The notes: generated from the letters alone by a model not told the origin. DNA of 64,000 nt from Silene latifolia (GCF_048544455.1 NC_133532.1:15626948-15690947), one strand, 5' to 3'; positions 8,672 to 22,300 are shown, numbered from the stretch's first letter. Numbers and translations are program-made.

Positions 8672-11600
8672 ATGAAGCAATTTCTACAAAACAATGCTTC
8701 CCTACTCTACACAATCTTATTTTTCCTCTTACTCCTAAACAAAACTTCATCACTAAAACCTCAAGTAGAAGCACTCTTGAAATGGAAATACACCCTCAAT
8801 CCTTCTTCAAGTCTTCCATCATGGTCTCTCTCAAATACTCACAATTTATGCAAATGGGATGGAGTTACTTGTAATGAGAACAACAATGGTGTTCTAGCAA
8901 TCAACCTTGTTAATTTCGGCCTAACCGGAACCCTAATTCATCTAAACTTCACTTCACTTACCTCACTTAGTATCCTTAATCTAAGCCAAAACAACTTAAG
9001 TGGTACAATACCATCTAGTATAGGCAACATCTCTACCTTAACTTCCTTAGACTTGAGTGACAACATTCTCTCAGGGAAAATCCCTTACCAACTAAGCTAT
9101 CTTCTCGAGTTACAATACTTAGACCTTGGCGCGAACTACTTAGAATCGTCTCATTGGTCGAGGTTTTCTCCCTTACCATCACTCACTCACCTTAGTCTCT
9201 ACCTCAATGACCTTGATCTAGAGTTTCCAAGTTTCATACCGTCTTGTGGAAACCTTACTTACTTAGACTTGGCTCAAAATTCATTAACTTCCTTAGTACC
9301 TTTTTCATTATTTACCAATCTTTCTAAGCTTAGGTATCTCAACCTAACAACAAATTACTTCTATGGTTCTTTGCCATCAAACATATCCAAGCTCACTATG
9401 TTAGAGGATCTTCGCGTAGCAAATAATCGATTTAATGGGTTGATCCCCAAAAACATAGGTCTACTAAAAGGCCTTCAAATACTAGAGTTGTATAACAACT
9501 CATTTGAAGGGAATGCCCCTCCATCTATAGGGAACCTCAAGATGCTTAGAATACTCGACCTTCGTTGGAACAAGCTGAACTCAACCATTCCTTCTGAGCT
9601 TGGCCTATGCACTAACTTATCATATTTGGCCTTGGCTTCAAATTCATTCACCGGGGAAATCCCTTCGTCCTTGACTAATCTTAGGTTGATTTCTAATATA
9701 GACATCTCAAATAATTCTCTTACAGGAACCGTCTCTTCCGAGTTTTTCACAAATTGGACTAACTTAGTCATGTTGCAGCTTCAATCCAATCATTTCAGTG
9801 GGATTATCCCACCTGAGGTCGCCTTAGCGACAAATCTTAACACCCTTTTCTTGTATAACAACAACTTTTCCGGCTCAATTCCTAAACAGATAGGAAAACT
9901 AACAGCTTTGGATCAGTTAGACTTTTCTAGTAATCTACTTTCAGGGACTATTCCCTCATCTATAGGTAATATGACAGGTCTGACTGTCTTACAGCTTTTC
10001 AACAACAGTCTCAATGGAACTTTACCATCTGAGATCGGTAAACTGACAGCGCTGACCATTCTCGATCTTAACAGCAATAAATTTGTAGGAAAGTTGCCTG
10101 ATACCTTAGTTGATCTTGTGAACCTAGAAACCCTGTCTTTGTTTTCCAATAGTTTCTTCGGGGAGTTTCCGAGAAACTTTGGAAGCAAAAGCCGTTCCTT
10201 GACAAACTTTCGTGTTGCATATAACAACTTCTCAGGTAATTTGCCAAGAAAGTTGTGCAAAGGGTTAAGTCTTCAAGAGTTTACAGTTCATTTCAACAAG
10301 TTTACAGGATTAGTTCCTGACTGCATCAGGAATTGCAGGGGACTAAATAGAGTATGGCTTGAAGGAAACGAGTTCAGTGGCGATTTTACCAAAGCATTTG
10401 GAGCTCATCCTAACCTTGATTTTCTTAACCTTGCTCATAATCAGTTTTCAGGATCTCTTAATCTTGATTTCCATAATCTTACCCGGTTAGAGCTCGAGGG
10501 AAACAAGCTTTCTGGCAAAATCCCGGCTTCATTAGGGAGACTGACCAAATTGGTAGTTCTAAATCTGAACTCAAATGAATTTCTTGGTGAAATTCCTTCA
10601 GAAATTGGACAACTGCAACTTTTGGAACAACTTAGCTTGAGCAAAAACCATTTGACAGGAAATGTTCCGAAAAGTATAAGCCAGTTGACTAATCTTAGGG
10701 ACGTCGACTTGTCAGGGAACATTTTGACAGGAAAAATTCCTGCTGAGGTAGCAAATTGCACGGCATTATCAAGCTTGAATTTGAGCCGAAATAGTTTTTC
10801 TGGCCAAATTCCAGATGAACTCGGGGAACTTGCACAATTACGCTATTACTTAGACCTTAGTCGAAACGCTCTCTCAGGAACCATTCCTGAAAGTCTTGGA
10901 TCACTGTCCTTACTACAACTTCTGAATTTGTCAGATAATGATCTCTCAGGAGCAATACCCGGGACATTTTCCGAGATGATTAGCTTAGAGAGCATTGATT
11001 TCTCTTACAATGAGCTAAATGGGCAAGTTCCTGATATTGAGGTCTTTCAAAGAGCACCCTCAAAAGCATTCATTGGAAACTCGGGTTTGTGTGGAAATGT
11101 AAAGGGCTTGCCTGTATGTAAGTACAAGAAATCGCGTAAGTTCAGCAGAAAATCCCTGATAGAAAGCATCATTCTTTGTTTCCTTATTTTTCTTGCAAGT
11201 GCTTTGGTAGGGTTCCTCTACAAGAGAGGTAAAGAGGTCAAAAAGGCGGAAAACAAAAAAGACGATACTATGGAAAATCCATGCTACTATGACAACTTTG
11301 ACAAGCTTATTTGGGGATCAGGAAAGGAGGGATTAAACTTCCGAGACTTGGTTAGAGCCACAGAGGACTTCGATGAGCAGTACTGTATTGGAACCGGAGG
11401 TTTTGGGACTGTTTATAAGGCAACTTTGCCAAAAGGTCGGATTTTTGCAGTAAAAAGTCTAAAAAAATCAGACTCCAGTGACATGTCATCAATTGATCGT
11501 AAGAGCTTCGAGAATGAGATCACAACACTGACACAAATCAGGCACCGGAATATCATAAAGCTATACGGGTCATGCACCAAGACCAAGATCATGTATCTAG

Positions 11601-12560
11601 TTTATGAATATGTCGAAAAGGGTAGTCTTGGGAGAGTTTTGTACAGTGAGGAAGGGTCCCTTTTGGACTGGGGTCTCAGGCTGAAAATTGTTCAGGGACT
11701 GGCATATGCAATTTGTTACCTGCACCATGACTGTTCTCCGCCAATTGTGCATCGTGACATATCAATCAATAATGTTCTGCTTGACTCGGATTTTGAGGCG
11801 AAGCTTTCTGATTTCGGCACTGCTAAGCTGTTGGTCTCTGGTTCATCTAATTGGTCCACAGTTGCTGGGTCTTATGGCTACATGGCTCCAGGTAGGATGA
11901 CAGTTTCAGATAATTCCTAAATCCTCGATATTTAGTACTCCCTCTGTCTCAGTGAATAGTTTACGTTTACTTTATTTTGTGAGGGGAATAAAGTAAGCAT
12001 AAACTATTCACTGGGACGGAGGGAATAACAGAACCGACCAATAATGACTTGACCCAAAATAATCCGTTTGTCAAGTCTTTTATGCGTAATGTTCACACTG
12101 TTAATGAACTAAATGTATGGTTTGTGAATGTGCAGAGATTGCTTTCACAATGAAGATAACAGAGAAGTCTGATGTGTACAGCTTTGGGGTTGTCGCATTG
12201 GAGGTTATGATGGGAAAACACCCAAGAGAGTTTTTATCCTCGCTCTATTCCGGCACTAAATCAGCTGTCACTCATGATTTGTACTTGAAAGATGTAGTAG
12301 ATCAAAGACTGAAGCCACCAGCTGCAAAATTGGAAGCCAACGTGGCACGAGTAGTTGCAATGGCCTTGGAATGCACCTGTCAAGTACCAGAGTCAAGACC
12401 AAGCATGCTCTGTGTTACAAAGACATTGACAAAACAGGCACCTTTTCTGGAGTCCTTTGGTTCACTGACCATTGGAATGCTCGTAAATCTCAAACGAAAG
12501 AACAAGTCGGAGACACTGGAAGAAGCACATGAGGATATTGTCGAGGTTTCCTGCAGATAA
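8672..12560 (+). CDS. Leucine-rich repeat receptor-like protein kinase (MIK2-like type)
   Basis: The gene has two coding exons, 8672-11891 and 12136-12560, giving about 1214 residues. The intron begins GTAGG and ends TGCAG; joining restores the kinase motif GYMAPEIAFT. The protein starts with a signal peptide (hydrophobic [12 protein letters not shown]), then a cap region with a Cys pair around CKWDGVTC, about 25 LRRs of the plant type (NxLSGxIPxxL), a membrane segment near residues 828-850 and a cytoplasmic kinase. The kinase has the glycine loop GTGGFGTVY (about residue 907), the lysine in AVKSL, HRD in IVHRDIS (about 1026), DFG and APE, so all catalytic residues are present. The kinase resembles Arabidopsis MIK2/At1g35710-type receptors, which sense peptides at the plasma membrane. 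The ligand here is unknown. Confidence 0.95.
11938..12025. mobile_element. Stowaway MITE in the receptor-kinase intron
   Basis: CTCCCTCTGTCTCAGTGAAT at the left and its inverse ATTCACTGGGACGGAGGGAA at the right form the classic Stowaway terminal inverted repeat, flanked by the TA target duplication (11936-11937 and 12026-12027). The 88-bp element is almost entirely one hairpin. It lies wholly inside the intron and leaves the splice sites intact. Confidence 0.9.
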
Positions 12561-12821
12561 GGGCGCTACGTACCTGGCCAACGGCCCATCGTGGTCACGT
12601 GCAAGTCAGAGTAAATTCGGATATATAATGCAGTTATCAGATCAGTGATCATTCGGGCTTTTCAGGTTACTTTCAAGTTATTCTGTTCAGGTCAAATTTT
12701 GGGTCACAGCCTCACAAGTCTGGTTTATCGGGTCTGTCGACTTTGTCTGGTCTAGTAGTGAAGTAGTGAACTGTATGAGCCATCCAATACTATAAGAACA
12801 GTTTAAGAGTTTCAGTGTATA

Positions 12822-12827
12822 AATAAA
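12822..12827 (+). promoter_or_regulatory. Possible polyadenylation signal of the receptor kinase gene
   Basis: AATAAA lies about 260 bases after the stop codon, just upstream of the SINE. The position is reasonable for a plant 3' end, but plant signals are loose. Confidence 0.35.
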
Positions 12828-12845
12828 GCAGGCTTAAAGTATACT

Positions 12846-12960
12846 TTTTGGTATTGATCAAGTTTGGCTTTTTCATTCGCAAGAGTCAGGAATCGAACCC
12901 CTGGCCACTCGTTTAAGAGATGAGAGCCCTTAATCGCTCACACCAGCCAACTTTGGTGCC
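12846..12960 (-). mobile_element. tRNA-derived SINE with 11-bp target duplication
   Basis: On the minus strand the element begins GGCACCAAAGTTGGCTGGTG, carries a box A-like region (GCTGGTGTGAGCGATTAAGG) and a clear box B (GGTTCGATTCC), and ends in a short A-run. Perfect 11-bp direct repeats TAAAGTATACT flank it (12835-12845 and 12961-12971). The tRNA-like head, A-tail and target duplication together identify a SINE. At 115 bp it is short but looks complete. It sits between the convergent receptor kinase and CESA4 genes. Confidence 0.85.
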
Positions 12961-13147
12961 TAAAGTATACTGAGAATGGCTTTAATGTGTGTATTAATAT
13001 CATTTCACTTCAAGTATAGCATGTTCTTCAAAATACATCATCTGAATTTCTTACTCCTATTTACAAAATCACTGAATTTTCAACATATAAATCGAAACAA
13101 GAACGGGGAATCCAAAAGAGCAAAGAATTAGAGCAAGCATCATTAGG

Positions 13148-16100
13148 CTAGCACTCAACCCCACATTGTTTGAGGATAGGGCCTGTTTGCTTAGGAAGGA
13201 AAGGATCAATCCGAACCCACAAAAGAGAGAATATCGAAGCAAGCAAAACCGACCATAGAACGACAATGGTGGGTGTCCGGTTCTGTCTTCCCATCAGACC
13301 CTTCAGGAAAGGGTACAGATGGACAATCACCCAAAAGGAGAAGAAGAGCTTCCCAAACAGTGGACCCCATGAGTTGTACCCATTGTTAATGGCATCAGAA
13401 ATACCCGCCACAACTCCGACCATGTTGAGTATGATCAAGGTTGTGGGAGGGATGAGAAGGGTAGTCCACTTGAAGAGGTACAGTTCTCCAAACTCGCCAT
13501 CATCGCCTGCTTTTGAAGTGACAGTGAAATTTGTGTCGACTCCTGCTAGTACTTTTAGTAGGCCTTGGAAAACTGCGAATAGATGGGCAGAGACACCACC
13601 AATCACCCAAAATTGCTCGTTTCTCCACCAGTCCTCAATGCCTACATTACTCCATCGTAGCTCCAGAATTCCCGTGACTATGATGGAGATAAAAAGACCC
13701 AAGAACCATATACTCGCCAAGTTTGTAAGCTATAACAGACAGAACAGGAACCGGAAAACAATGTCAATGTGATAACATCATGGTACTACATAATTAGTCA
13801 GTAAGCGGAATTTACAGTAAAAAGAAATGACTTACAGTTGGAATGATGAATTTTCCGGTGAGAAGACAGACAGCTGGTATAGTACAGTAAGCAAGCAGAG
13901 GAATAGAGGTAAAAGGGTAGACAATGGTGTTGATATAAGCAAGCCTTTCTAAGCACTTGAGCTTCCCTCCATAAGCATACCACAAAGGACAGTGTCTGCT
14001 GAGGAAAATTTCAACTGATCCAAGAGCCCATCTAAGAACTTGATGCAACCGATCTGACAGATTTATCGGAGCTGATCCCTTGAAAGCCGGTCTCTTAGGC
14101 ATGCAATACACTGATTTCCATCCCCTACAGTGCATCTTGAATCCTGTCAGGATATCCTCTGTCACTGAACCATATATCCATCCAATCTGCAACCCAAACC
14201 ATCACAAGAATAAAAAAAAAAATTTAAAATTACTGTATTGTTAAGATTTTTTCTTTAGGAAAAAAAAAACTCGGACGCTTACCTCTTTTCCCCATTCCGT
14301 TTTTTCTTCGTATCCAATGCTAATAACATGAATGGCTTCCTTAATCAAAGCAGTAGAGTTTGTGCCCTCAGGAAGACCTCCATCTTCCATAAGGGTAGAA
14401 GCAATGAAAGTCGGTGACTGACCAAACCGCTTCTCAAAGTTCTTCTGAGACATTAGAGATGATTTCTCCAATTCCTCGTAACCTTCCAATCCTTCTTCTA
14501 TGTCTTCAAGATCGAAGATAGGAGTTGGAGTCTTTCTCGAGTACTTCTTCCCGTTCAACATCTTATTCTTCTTGCTGTACAGTCCACTGAGCAAGTTTTT
14601 AAGTCCTTTCTTCTTTGATTTGGTTTTCTTCCTCTGACCACAGCAACAACAGCACCAAGAAGGCAAGCAATCACATGTCATTTTAGGCCTTTTTTCAGAT
14701 GCTGGAGGGTCATATCCGTACAAAGCCGGGCGGTTGAATACACATCCTGTTCCTACATATACCGGTCCTTGTATCCCATCGAGGCCTCTCATGTTGATCT
14801 AATAAACATAAATAAAAATTTCTAATGCATCAGTAAAATACACATCCTGTTTGCAGATAAAGCCTTTCTTCGGTTTGTATAAGTGAAATTGTATGAAAAG
14901 AGTTCGAGCTTACATCGAAGAAAACAATATTGCGATTAGCATATCTGTCATGTCTGTCAATTCCATCAAATCTCTGAGGAAACTGGACATAACAGAGCTT
15001 TTTGCCAAACTGTGGATCCATTAAAAAGCACATAGCCTCCCTTACAGCCTTGCTGTTGTTGACATAGTGATCACAGTCAAGATTTAACAGGAATGGTGCA
15101 TTCGTAAGAACTGCTGAGACACGAACCTATTAAAAGGAATCAGAGAATAACCAGGTCATAAATCATTACAAAACTGTCAAAATAAACTACAGTAAACCCC
15201 TAAACACTTAAGATCAATCGGTAAGAAATCTCAAGTTTGATTCCTTGGTAATGTGCAGCGTTAAAACTCAAAAGGGAGAACTTTATCGCCCTTGTGGTCC
15301 TGTCTGGCTCGAATCAGGACCTAAACAGGATGAAGTAGCCTAAAAAAATGTAATAAAAAGGAAATTGTTGAAAATTGATTCCCCTTACCAATGCATTCAT
15401 TGCACCAGCTTTCTTGTGGTGGTTATATCCAGGTCGCTTCTCACGTGAGACGTAAACCAGCTTTGGCAGCTCCTTACCCTCCACATCTAGGGCCCCTTCA
15501 CTTCCTAGATAAACCTGCACATATACGATACACCAGTCAGTTCCCTGAACGACTTGAGAAAAACAGAAAGATGCAAAGATCAGGGTTAACTAGAATCATA
15601 GTCTATTTGAATCAGAGCTCAGTTAAGAATAGCAACCTGGATCATCCCAGGATGATCGCGGGTGTTATTTCCCGGCCAAGGACTTCCATCTTGCATCACC
15701 CACCCTTCTTCAGGTTTCTTCTGTGCTTTTGCCACCAATGCATTTATTCTTACCTTGAATTCTTCATACTCTCTCTGGTTTCAAAACAGAAAGGGGAACT
15801 TATTAAGGCATATTTGTCGAATCTAGCATAACATATATAAGTGACAGATAAAAGATCATTTACTAACTTTCATGGCTCTGCGTTCCTTGACGAATGTAGC
15901 TTGGACCTTATCCTTGAGATAATCCATCTTCTGACTAAAGTAAAATTCCGGAGCCCTTGGCTCAATGGCATACTTTTTGCAGAACGGGACCCATCTCCTC
16001 GCAAACTCAGCAGTTTCCGAGAGTGCATCAAATAGAAGCATAGATGCGCCATCATCTGATACATAACAGCTCACCTTCTCGACAGGGTAATCAACAGCCA

Positions 16101-18112
16101 AGATGGACAAAACAGTGTTTGCAGTTATAATGGGTGGCTCCTTGAGGGGGTCCACTGAACTGACAAAGAAGTCAACCGGGGCTAGCCGGTTAGGCTCTCC
16201 TTCTCTTTCAAACCTCAATGACAAGCGATCCAAGTAAGTTTCACGATTGATGGGGAACCATTTGGGAAACTGATCGAGAATCCAAGAGAAAGCAAACCAT
16301 ATCTCACATATAACAGAGATGAGCCACAATGGGTAGGCATCAGTTGCTGGGGTTAAGATTCTAAACCGGAGGAAAAAGGCGAGGATAACAAGACGCATGA
16401 CAATTACAATTCGATATGGATTGATTTTGCTTGATGAGATTGGGACTTTTCTCCACAGTGGTTGCCTTGCTTCTGCAATCCTGGAGTAGCAGTAAGAAAT
16501 TTAAGTACGGTTTTCGACCATTTTCAGAAATGTTACATCAAATGCTACTATGACAGGAAGTGTGCCTGAGAAACACTAGGGAACCATTAGTGCTTCCAGC
16601 CTGCAGACCAGTCTCTATGTGGCTAACCAGTCTCAGAAACCATGTTACGAGTATCATCACACAATGACTTTACCGACTAAACTAGTTGACACCTGCAGAC
16701 TGTTGTAGATTTGGATATTGTTGCAAACACAGGACTCATTTTCAAAATCAAGGCTAAAAAATGAACACTTTTTGGCTTTCAGAAACTTTCCCATCATATT
16801 TCTACCTAATCACTTATGAGAATGAGAATTTTTTTGCAGATTTTGGATTTGAGGATCTATAAACACAAATTAGAATAGGAGAAAAAACTAAAATCAAAGA
16901 AAAGGGTTGGTTCTTACAGGAAATCATCTTCTTCGCCCTGATCATTTTCGGCTTCAAAGGTGTTAACCAACCCTTTCTTCTCTTGCCTTGTTTTCCACTT
17001 CTCTACCCTCTCCTTCCACTGATCACTGTTCGTAAATGCGTCTCTTTCCGCTTCATAATCCTTCTCCCCATTCAGATCCTTACCAGTAACTAGTTATACC
17101 AATCATTCAACGTCGAATCAAGAAAACAAAAATGAACATCATATAAAACTACTACCTCCATTCATCTCGATTAACTAAAATTTTCATTTTGAGTCGTTCA
17201 AATCAGTTCACTGCATAACTCACAAAAAAATTGTTGACCACAATTTTCTCGAACATATTTTCAGGATTTAAAATTTTGGTCCAATAGCAAATATAGTGAA
17301 TCGACATGACAGGAGGGCGTAGACCTCAAGATTACGAAGAAATAGGAAAACCTCTTACCACTTCTAGCGGTGGAAGAGAAAGCAGGGGCGTTGGCGTGAT
17401 TATAGTCCCCAGTTTCCTGCACAATTAGCTTCCTTTATTACGATCACACCGACACAAATATTCAGTTCTCATAAATATCTGCAGTTTGACTTACAGATTG
17501 TGTGGTATCATGATGTTGGTTGTTCTTAATCTTGAAATCATCATCATAATCACCGGCATCAAAGGCCTCTTCATCGTCACCCTCAACTCTAGGGCTCCCT
17601 AAATCACCGAAATCCAAAAAATAAAACTTTAAATATATTATCATGTGAGAAGCAAGAAGCAGACTGAGGAAATAAAAGCATTAAAGGGATAACCTTTATG
17701 ATGCTTGTAGCGCGAATTGCACTGAGGACAGCATTGAGTTCCTTCACTCCTTTCATAATCATAGCAAGGCCTACAGACCGGAAACCCACATTCATAGCAT
17801 GCTACAAAAGGCTCTCCATCTTCCCTTACTCCTACTCCATCCCCACAAACCTTGCATATCTTTGCTAGAGATTGTCGAGTTGGAGGACGATTCTGTCATT
17901 CATTAAAATATATTTTTAGGAAGAATGATGCAGGAAATCAACTGTAAGCTGAACCCAAAAGAAAAAAAACAGCTGCAATGCATATATTTAACCATACTTC
18001 GAATTTGTAGTATGATGGAATAAAGCAGAATAACTCGTTAAAATACGTGTCGATTCCACACAGACAGAACCAAACCACATACCTCGTCGGTGCTATGGAG
18101 ATGACCAGCCAT
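13148..18112 (-). CDS. CESA4: Cellulose synthase A catalytic subunit 4 (secondary wall)
   Basis: Twelve coding exons are read right to left: 18083-18112, 17694-17892, 17495-17598, 17359-17416, 16918-17089, 15868-16480, 15637-15774, 15389-15514, 14914-15126, 14283-14798, 13836-14186 and 13148-13729. All phases fit and all introns are GT-AG, giving 1033 residues. The protein has an N-terminal RING-type zinc finger (CKVC..CPQC, about 23-68), two membrane helices (from about 212), then the catalytic domain with DDG (330-332), DCD (497-499), TED (732-734) and QVLRW (772-776), then six C-terminal helices. It polymerises glucan from UDP-glucose in the plasma-membrane rosette. The N-terminus ([12 protein letters not shown]), the variable region and the ending CGVEC resemble Arabidopsis CESA4/IRX5 more than CESA7 or CESA8. 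CESA4 acts with CESA7 and CESA8 in xylem and fibre walls. Confidence 0.95.
15195..15330 (+). repeat. Possible SINE remnant in a CESA4 intron
   Basis: The intron between CESA4 exons 8 and 9 holds CAAGTTTGATTCC, like a tRNA box B. It is followed by GGTCCTG and its inverse CAGGACC, which can form a perfect 7-bp stem. No clear target duplication or box A is seen. Confidence 0.3.
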
Positions 18113-18236
18113 GGAAAAGGAAGAAAAAGCGAGAAAGAATAGTCGGTGAAGAAGGAAGAAATGAAGAAAAGACGGGTTTTAAAGAAGAAGTCATAACTAA
18201 GGAAAGGTAGTGAAGGATGTGAAAGTGTGATTTGCT

Positions 18237-18243
18237 ACCAAAC
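18237..18243 (+). promoter_or_regulatory. Candidate MYB46-type (SMRE) site upstream of CESA4
   Basis: ACCAAAC matches the secondary-wall MYB element ACC(A/T)A(A/C)(T/C) and lies about 125 bases before the CESA4 start codon, in inverted orientation. MYB46/MYB83 are known direct activators of CESA4 in Arabidopsis. A 7-base degenerate word occurs often by chance. Confidence 0.3.
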
Positions 18244-19290
18244 TGATAGTTGAGAAGTCATAGGTTTGATTCAAAGAGAAGTTAGATTGTGATCATCTCC
18301 ATGTTAATGAGTAAAGTAGGTTCATCAGCCTTTGCTGTTCATTACTTTGTTTCCAAGTTTTATCTTGAGTTGGCGCCATTTTTCTAACTCACCCTTGTTT
18401 CTTTATATTATTTTAATATTCTTGGGTGCTTTTAAAATCATGGTGAATACGGGGTAAAGTTGTGTACATCTGACAAATTATATCTCGTTGTTATGGGAGT
18501 CCTTAACCCAATACGATAATGTTAGTCCGATATTTGGGAAGATAAGAGGGTGTTTCACTTGAAGGGAGCTCTAAACGGAAGTTACAGATTTAGAAATGGT
18601 AGATTAGAAGCCATTTTCACACATATATAATTGGGTTGACAGTAGATTGATGAACTCAACATTGTGACAACTGACCCTGCAACTTAATGACAGTTTTTTC
18701 TTTGGAATCAATTTCACCAATCCCCGAATCTGGAACTTGATGGAGACAACAGCTTGCAGCAAGCGCTTCTGCAAATGGCGGGGTTGTATCCAGATAACCT
18801 TGATGACCATTGTATAGATAATTGCACCGAAGGATGGGTACTTCACAGTCGATAAAAATACAACCAGTCAGCCTAGTGAGCTATTAGGTTCCATTCCATC
18901 ATAGTCCAAATCTAAAGATTCGGTTTATATCAAAAAAAAAAAAAAATTCTCATTCAATTCCATAAGGTCATTACTGTACAAGGGGCTGAGGGCTTTATTA
19001 TAAGAAAAAGATGACACGACTTGAGCCGGAAAAAAAGGAGGTACATGACCCCGGCCAGAGCAAAGATTACTGGATTTGCTTAGGTATTGTGCAATACAGA
19101 TTAGAGAGTGAGCCCAGGTTTCATTTATCTCATAAGGAACTTTGACAAGGAAAGGGAAGAGAAGACCTACAAAGTTTCAAACTTGGTTAAATCAGTAAAA
19201 CTAGATGGTACAGAGTATATAGATCACCAATATATCCTAGCAGATCTACCACACTAAATAAAGAGCAACAACAACAGTACCGTTCAACCC
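18244..19290. other. Intergenic region: CESA4 promoter side and PHR1-like 3' flank
   Basis: No gene is recognised between the CESA4 start and the end of the PHR1-like gene. The CESA4 5' leader, read on the minus strand, is pyrimidine-rich. TTTATT at 18994-18999 reads AATAAA on the minus strand and could be the polyadenylation signal of the PHR1-like gene. Confidence 0.5.
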
Positions 19291-19301
19291 ACACCATGTT
19301 T

Positions 19302-22300
19302 TCAGTCTATAGGCGGGATTGGTGTCGAAGAGGAATCAGACTCCACGTCTCTCGCCCGCTTTGATGGCCGGATGTTGGGGACTAAGTCTTTATCACAAAC
19401 ATCTAGATTCTCGGGGACTGGCGAATGTGCCTTTTCCTCTCTTTCTCTCGCCCTCTCAGTAGTTTCTCTAGGAGTTGAGGGACCATCGGGTTGTCTTTCA
19501 AGATCTCTTTTCGGTGATGTAACGGCAGAAGGGTCATCGGTTGTCAAAGAATCAATCGGGAGCTTCTGACCTTCAGATTTGCACTGATGTTCAAACATCT
19601 TCTGGAGGTATTTCCCTTGTTCTTCTATCCGCATTTGTAGGTTTCTTTGAATCTGCAGATAAATGCAACAGGATGGGTCATAAATTAAGGACGCCCTATT
19701 TCTATGGGGCAATTTAGCTATGGAAACTTCCTTGCATGTGACCATAGGCTCCTTGCTTTTCAATTTAAACAATTAAAGTACATGAAATACAACAAGTTTA
19801 ATCGTAAAGTGCCAACAAATTCCTTGAATGCTTTAACCTCATCATTGATCGTTCATTACACCATGATAACAGCGAGGTTTAATCATCAGATGTACGAATC
19901 CTTTACCGAATCTCAGTACCGCCCCCTCACATGCCCTTATGTTGGGTCCATCATTTCACATTTTCACATGCCCTTACGTTGGGTCCATTAAAATGAGATT
20001 AGCAGCTATTCGCCATATTTCACCCTATACTAAATATCTAACAGAGTGATGCTTTCACTAAATAGACAACAAAAAGTATTTGAACCAACATAGCATATTA
20101 ATAGCTAACTATCCTTTGAGATTAGAAAACCACTCAAGGCCATAATATATCTTCAGACAAAAGTATACCTCAAGCTGCTCATGAAGACGCTTCTGAACTT
20201 CCATCTGCATTCTCAGGGCTTCTGTGAGATCCATGCCCCTGTAATGGAAAAAGAAATTGTATTCAGTGTTACCATGTCAATTAGCAAGAACCTACTATTC
20301 AAACGGACGTTGCCCATCCCTAGGTCCTAGGGCCACCATCAAGAGATTAGGAATTTGCCAGGTATATATCATTGAGTTAAGGTTGATCAGCCGGGCAGCA
20401 TCAATCAAAGGATGCATTCGGAAAAATTGATTCAACTGGTGTAAAATTGTTTGTTATCGCTTGACTATATGCTGCAGTAAGGCCAAAGTTTACTAAGCAT
20501 AGTTGAGACCAGAAAATAAGTATCAAGTGTTTTAGACTTTTAGTAGCTTAATAAAATCGTCAACACAAATAACAGATCACTGTAAAAGTAATTAGATCAT
20601 GATTTCCAGCTGCATGCTTGAATGGCTATTAAGGCTTCAACTGAGTTGGTTCAAGACCACTTCAATTGACCCTTCAATCATGAAACATGACCCTTCTAAT
20701 AAAATTGTGCGGTACCATAACACTAGAAAATAAATCACGTCGCCTTTCACAAGACTGCCGTAGTGCTTTGTTACGTGTTGTTTATGTCTTATGTAAGACG
20801 GCCTAACAAGCATTTGATAGTTTGATCCAATTTATGTTTTTCTATGTCCAAAAACCAATAAATGCTAGTCGAACCTCAAAACCATATGAATCACACACAC
20901 ACCTAAAAAAAAAAAACAGGCAGGGGTGGGTGGGGGGGATTGCCTGATCCAAATTCTCGATCCCGCAACATGAAAGGAACCAATAATGATAGCTTAGAGA
21001 ATGATCAAATATATATAACTTACGCTTTCAAGTCTAGAGAAGACAAATCGGCAAGAGCGGTTGTTGCCTTCTCAGATGATCCTGCAGGCAAAAAAAAACA
21101 TGACACTCATGAGACTTTAGTAGTCATTGATAGGGTGAGTACTAGAATCAACAGGTGAACATGGTAGGATATCATAAAGGACTGCAGCAAACTATCCAAT
21201 GTACATAAACGGAAAGCTAAAACAGATAAAATTAGCATTAGGTGCAATGCTTCCCTCGTCAGACAACAAAAGCACCTGTTCTATATTTTTCCTTAAACTG
21301 AGATATACGTAAACGATATAGTATAGGTAATGTAGTTTGCCAAGTAAATGATAGGGAAAACACAAACAGTTAAATGAGAACAAAAAAGTCATTTATCCAA
21401 GGTATCATCAATGGGCCAAACCACATTAACACGATACAAGGCAGATATGGATCATATGATCGTGTTACATTTGTACAACAGAAAAGGAACAATCACCAAA
21501 AGACACAAAAAAGTCGAGCTAAAGAAACATCATAAGATATCAAGCACCTACCAAGCCTTGAGATAAGGCTCTGGCACCAGGTATTTTTTATTTTTATTTT
21601 TAAAAAAAAGTACAACATGATGATAATCAAACAAGAAGCTCCGAATTCTGTAGTGAAATCAAAAGAACACTGTCAAGTGTCTTGACACTGGACATTTGAA
21701 GTAAATTTCAAAACATAAAAGGCTACTTTACACTGACAAAATGTTTGGTATAAAGATAACAAATAAACAACAATAGGTTCACAGCTACATGACCCCATTG
21801 TCTCAAATGCTCACATCTATTACGAGGTGGAAGTTGACTGATAGCTACTTCAAAACTAAAGAGGCGCAATTATATTAGTGAGCCATTTTACTTCATTTCA
21901 TCTTATTTCAAAGCCAAGGAATAGTGAACCTTCAACAACATTTGAAATTTAATAATAAACCACCACAAACAATCGTGAAAAACTCGGAAAACTTGCGTCC
22001 AGAGACTATTATATCAAACTGACGCAATGCACACAGGATGTGACACTCTTATATATGGTGCTTATTTTTTTAAGCTTTCTAGTGTTCGTCCGCATCCTTA
22101 ATTGTCCAGGATCCACTATGTCCATCACTTGAACAGTTCTTTTAGCTAAAAGAGAAAAAACAGTAACAGGAGAGAAGGGATGGGGAAAGAAAGAGGAGAG
22201 CCATAAAACTGACCTTCCAAAGTCTCTGGCCGGTATCTTGCTGTTCTATATTTCTGCATTCACATTTATTTGAACAAAACGGGTATTGAGAAGGTATAAA

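Noticed and set aside
9475-10761. Long open frames on the minus strand inside the receptor kinase gene
   Set aside because: They are shadows of the regular LRR codon pattern; no domain and no independent promoter.
12880-12960. A tRNA gene on the minus strand
   Set aside because: Box A and box B are present, but the cloverleaf is not complete and the A-tail plus 11-bp target duplication identify a SINE.
13170-13772. A 200-codon open frame on the + strand opposite the last CESA4 exon
   Set aside because: It lies antisense to a conserved membrane-domain exon and has no recognisable domain.
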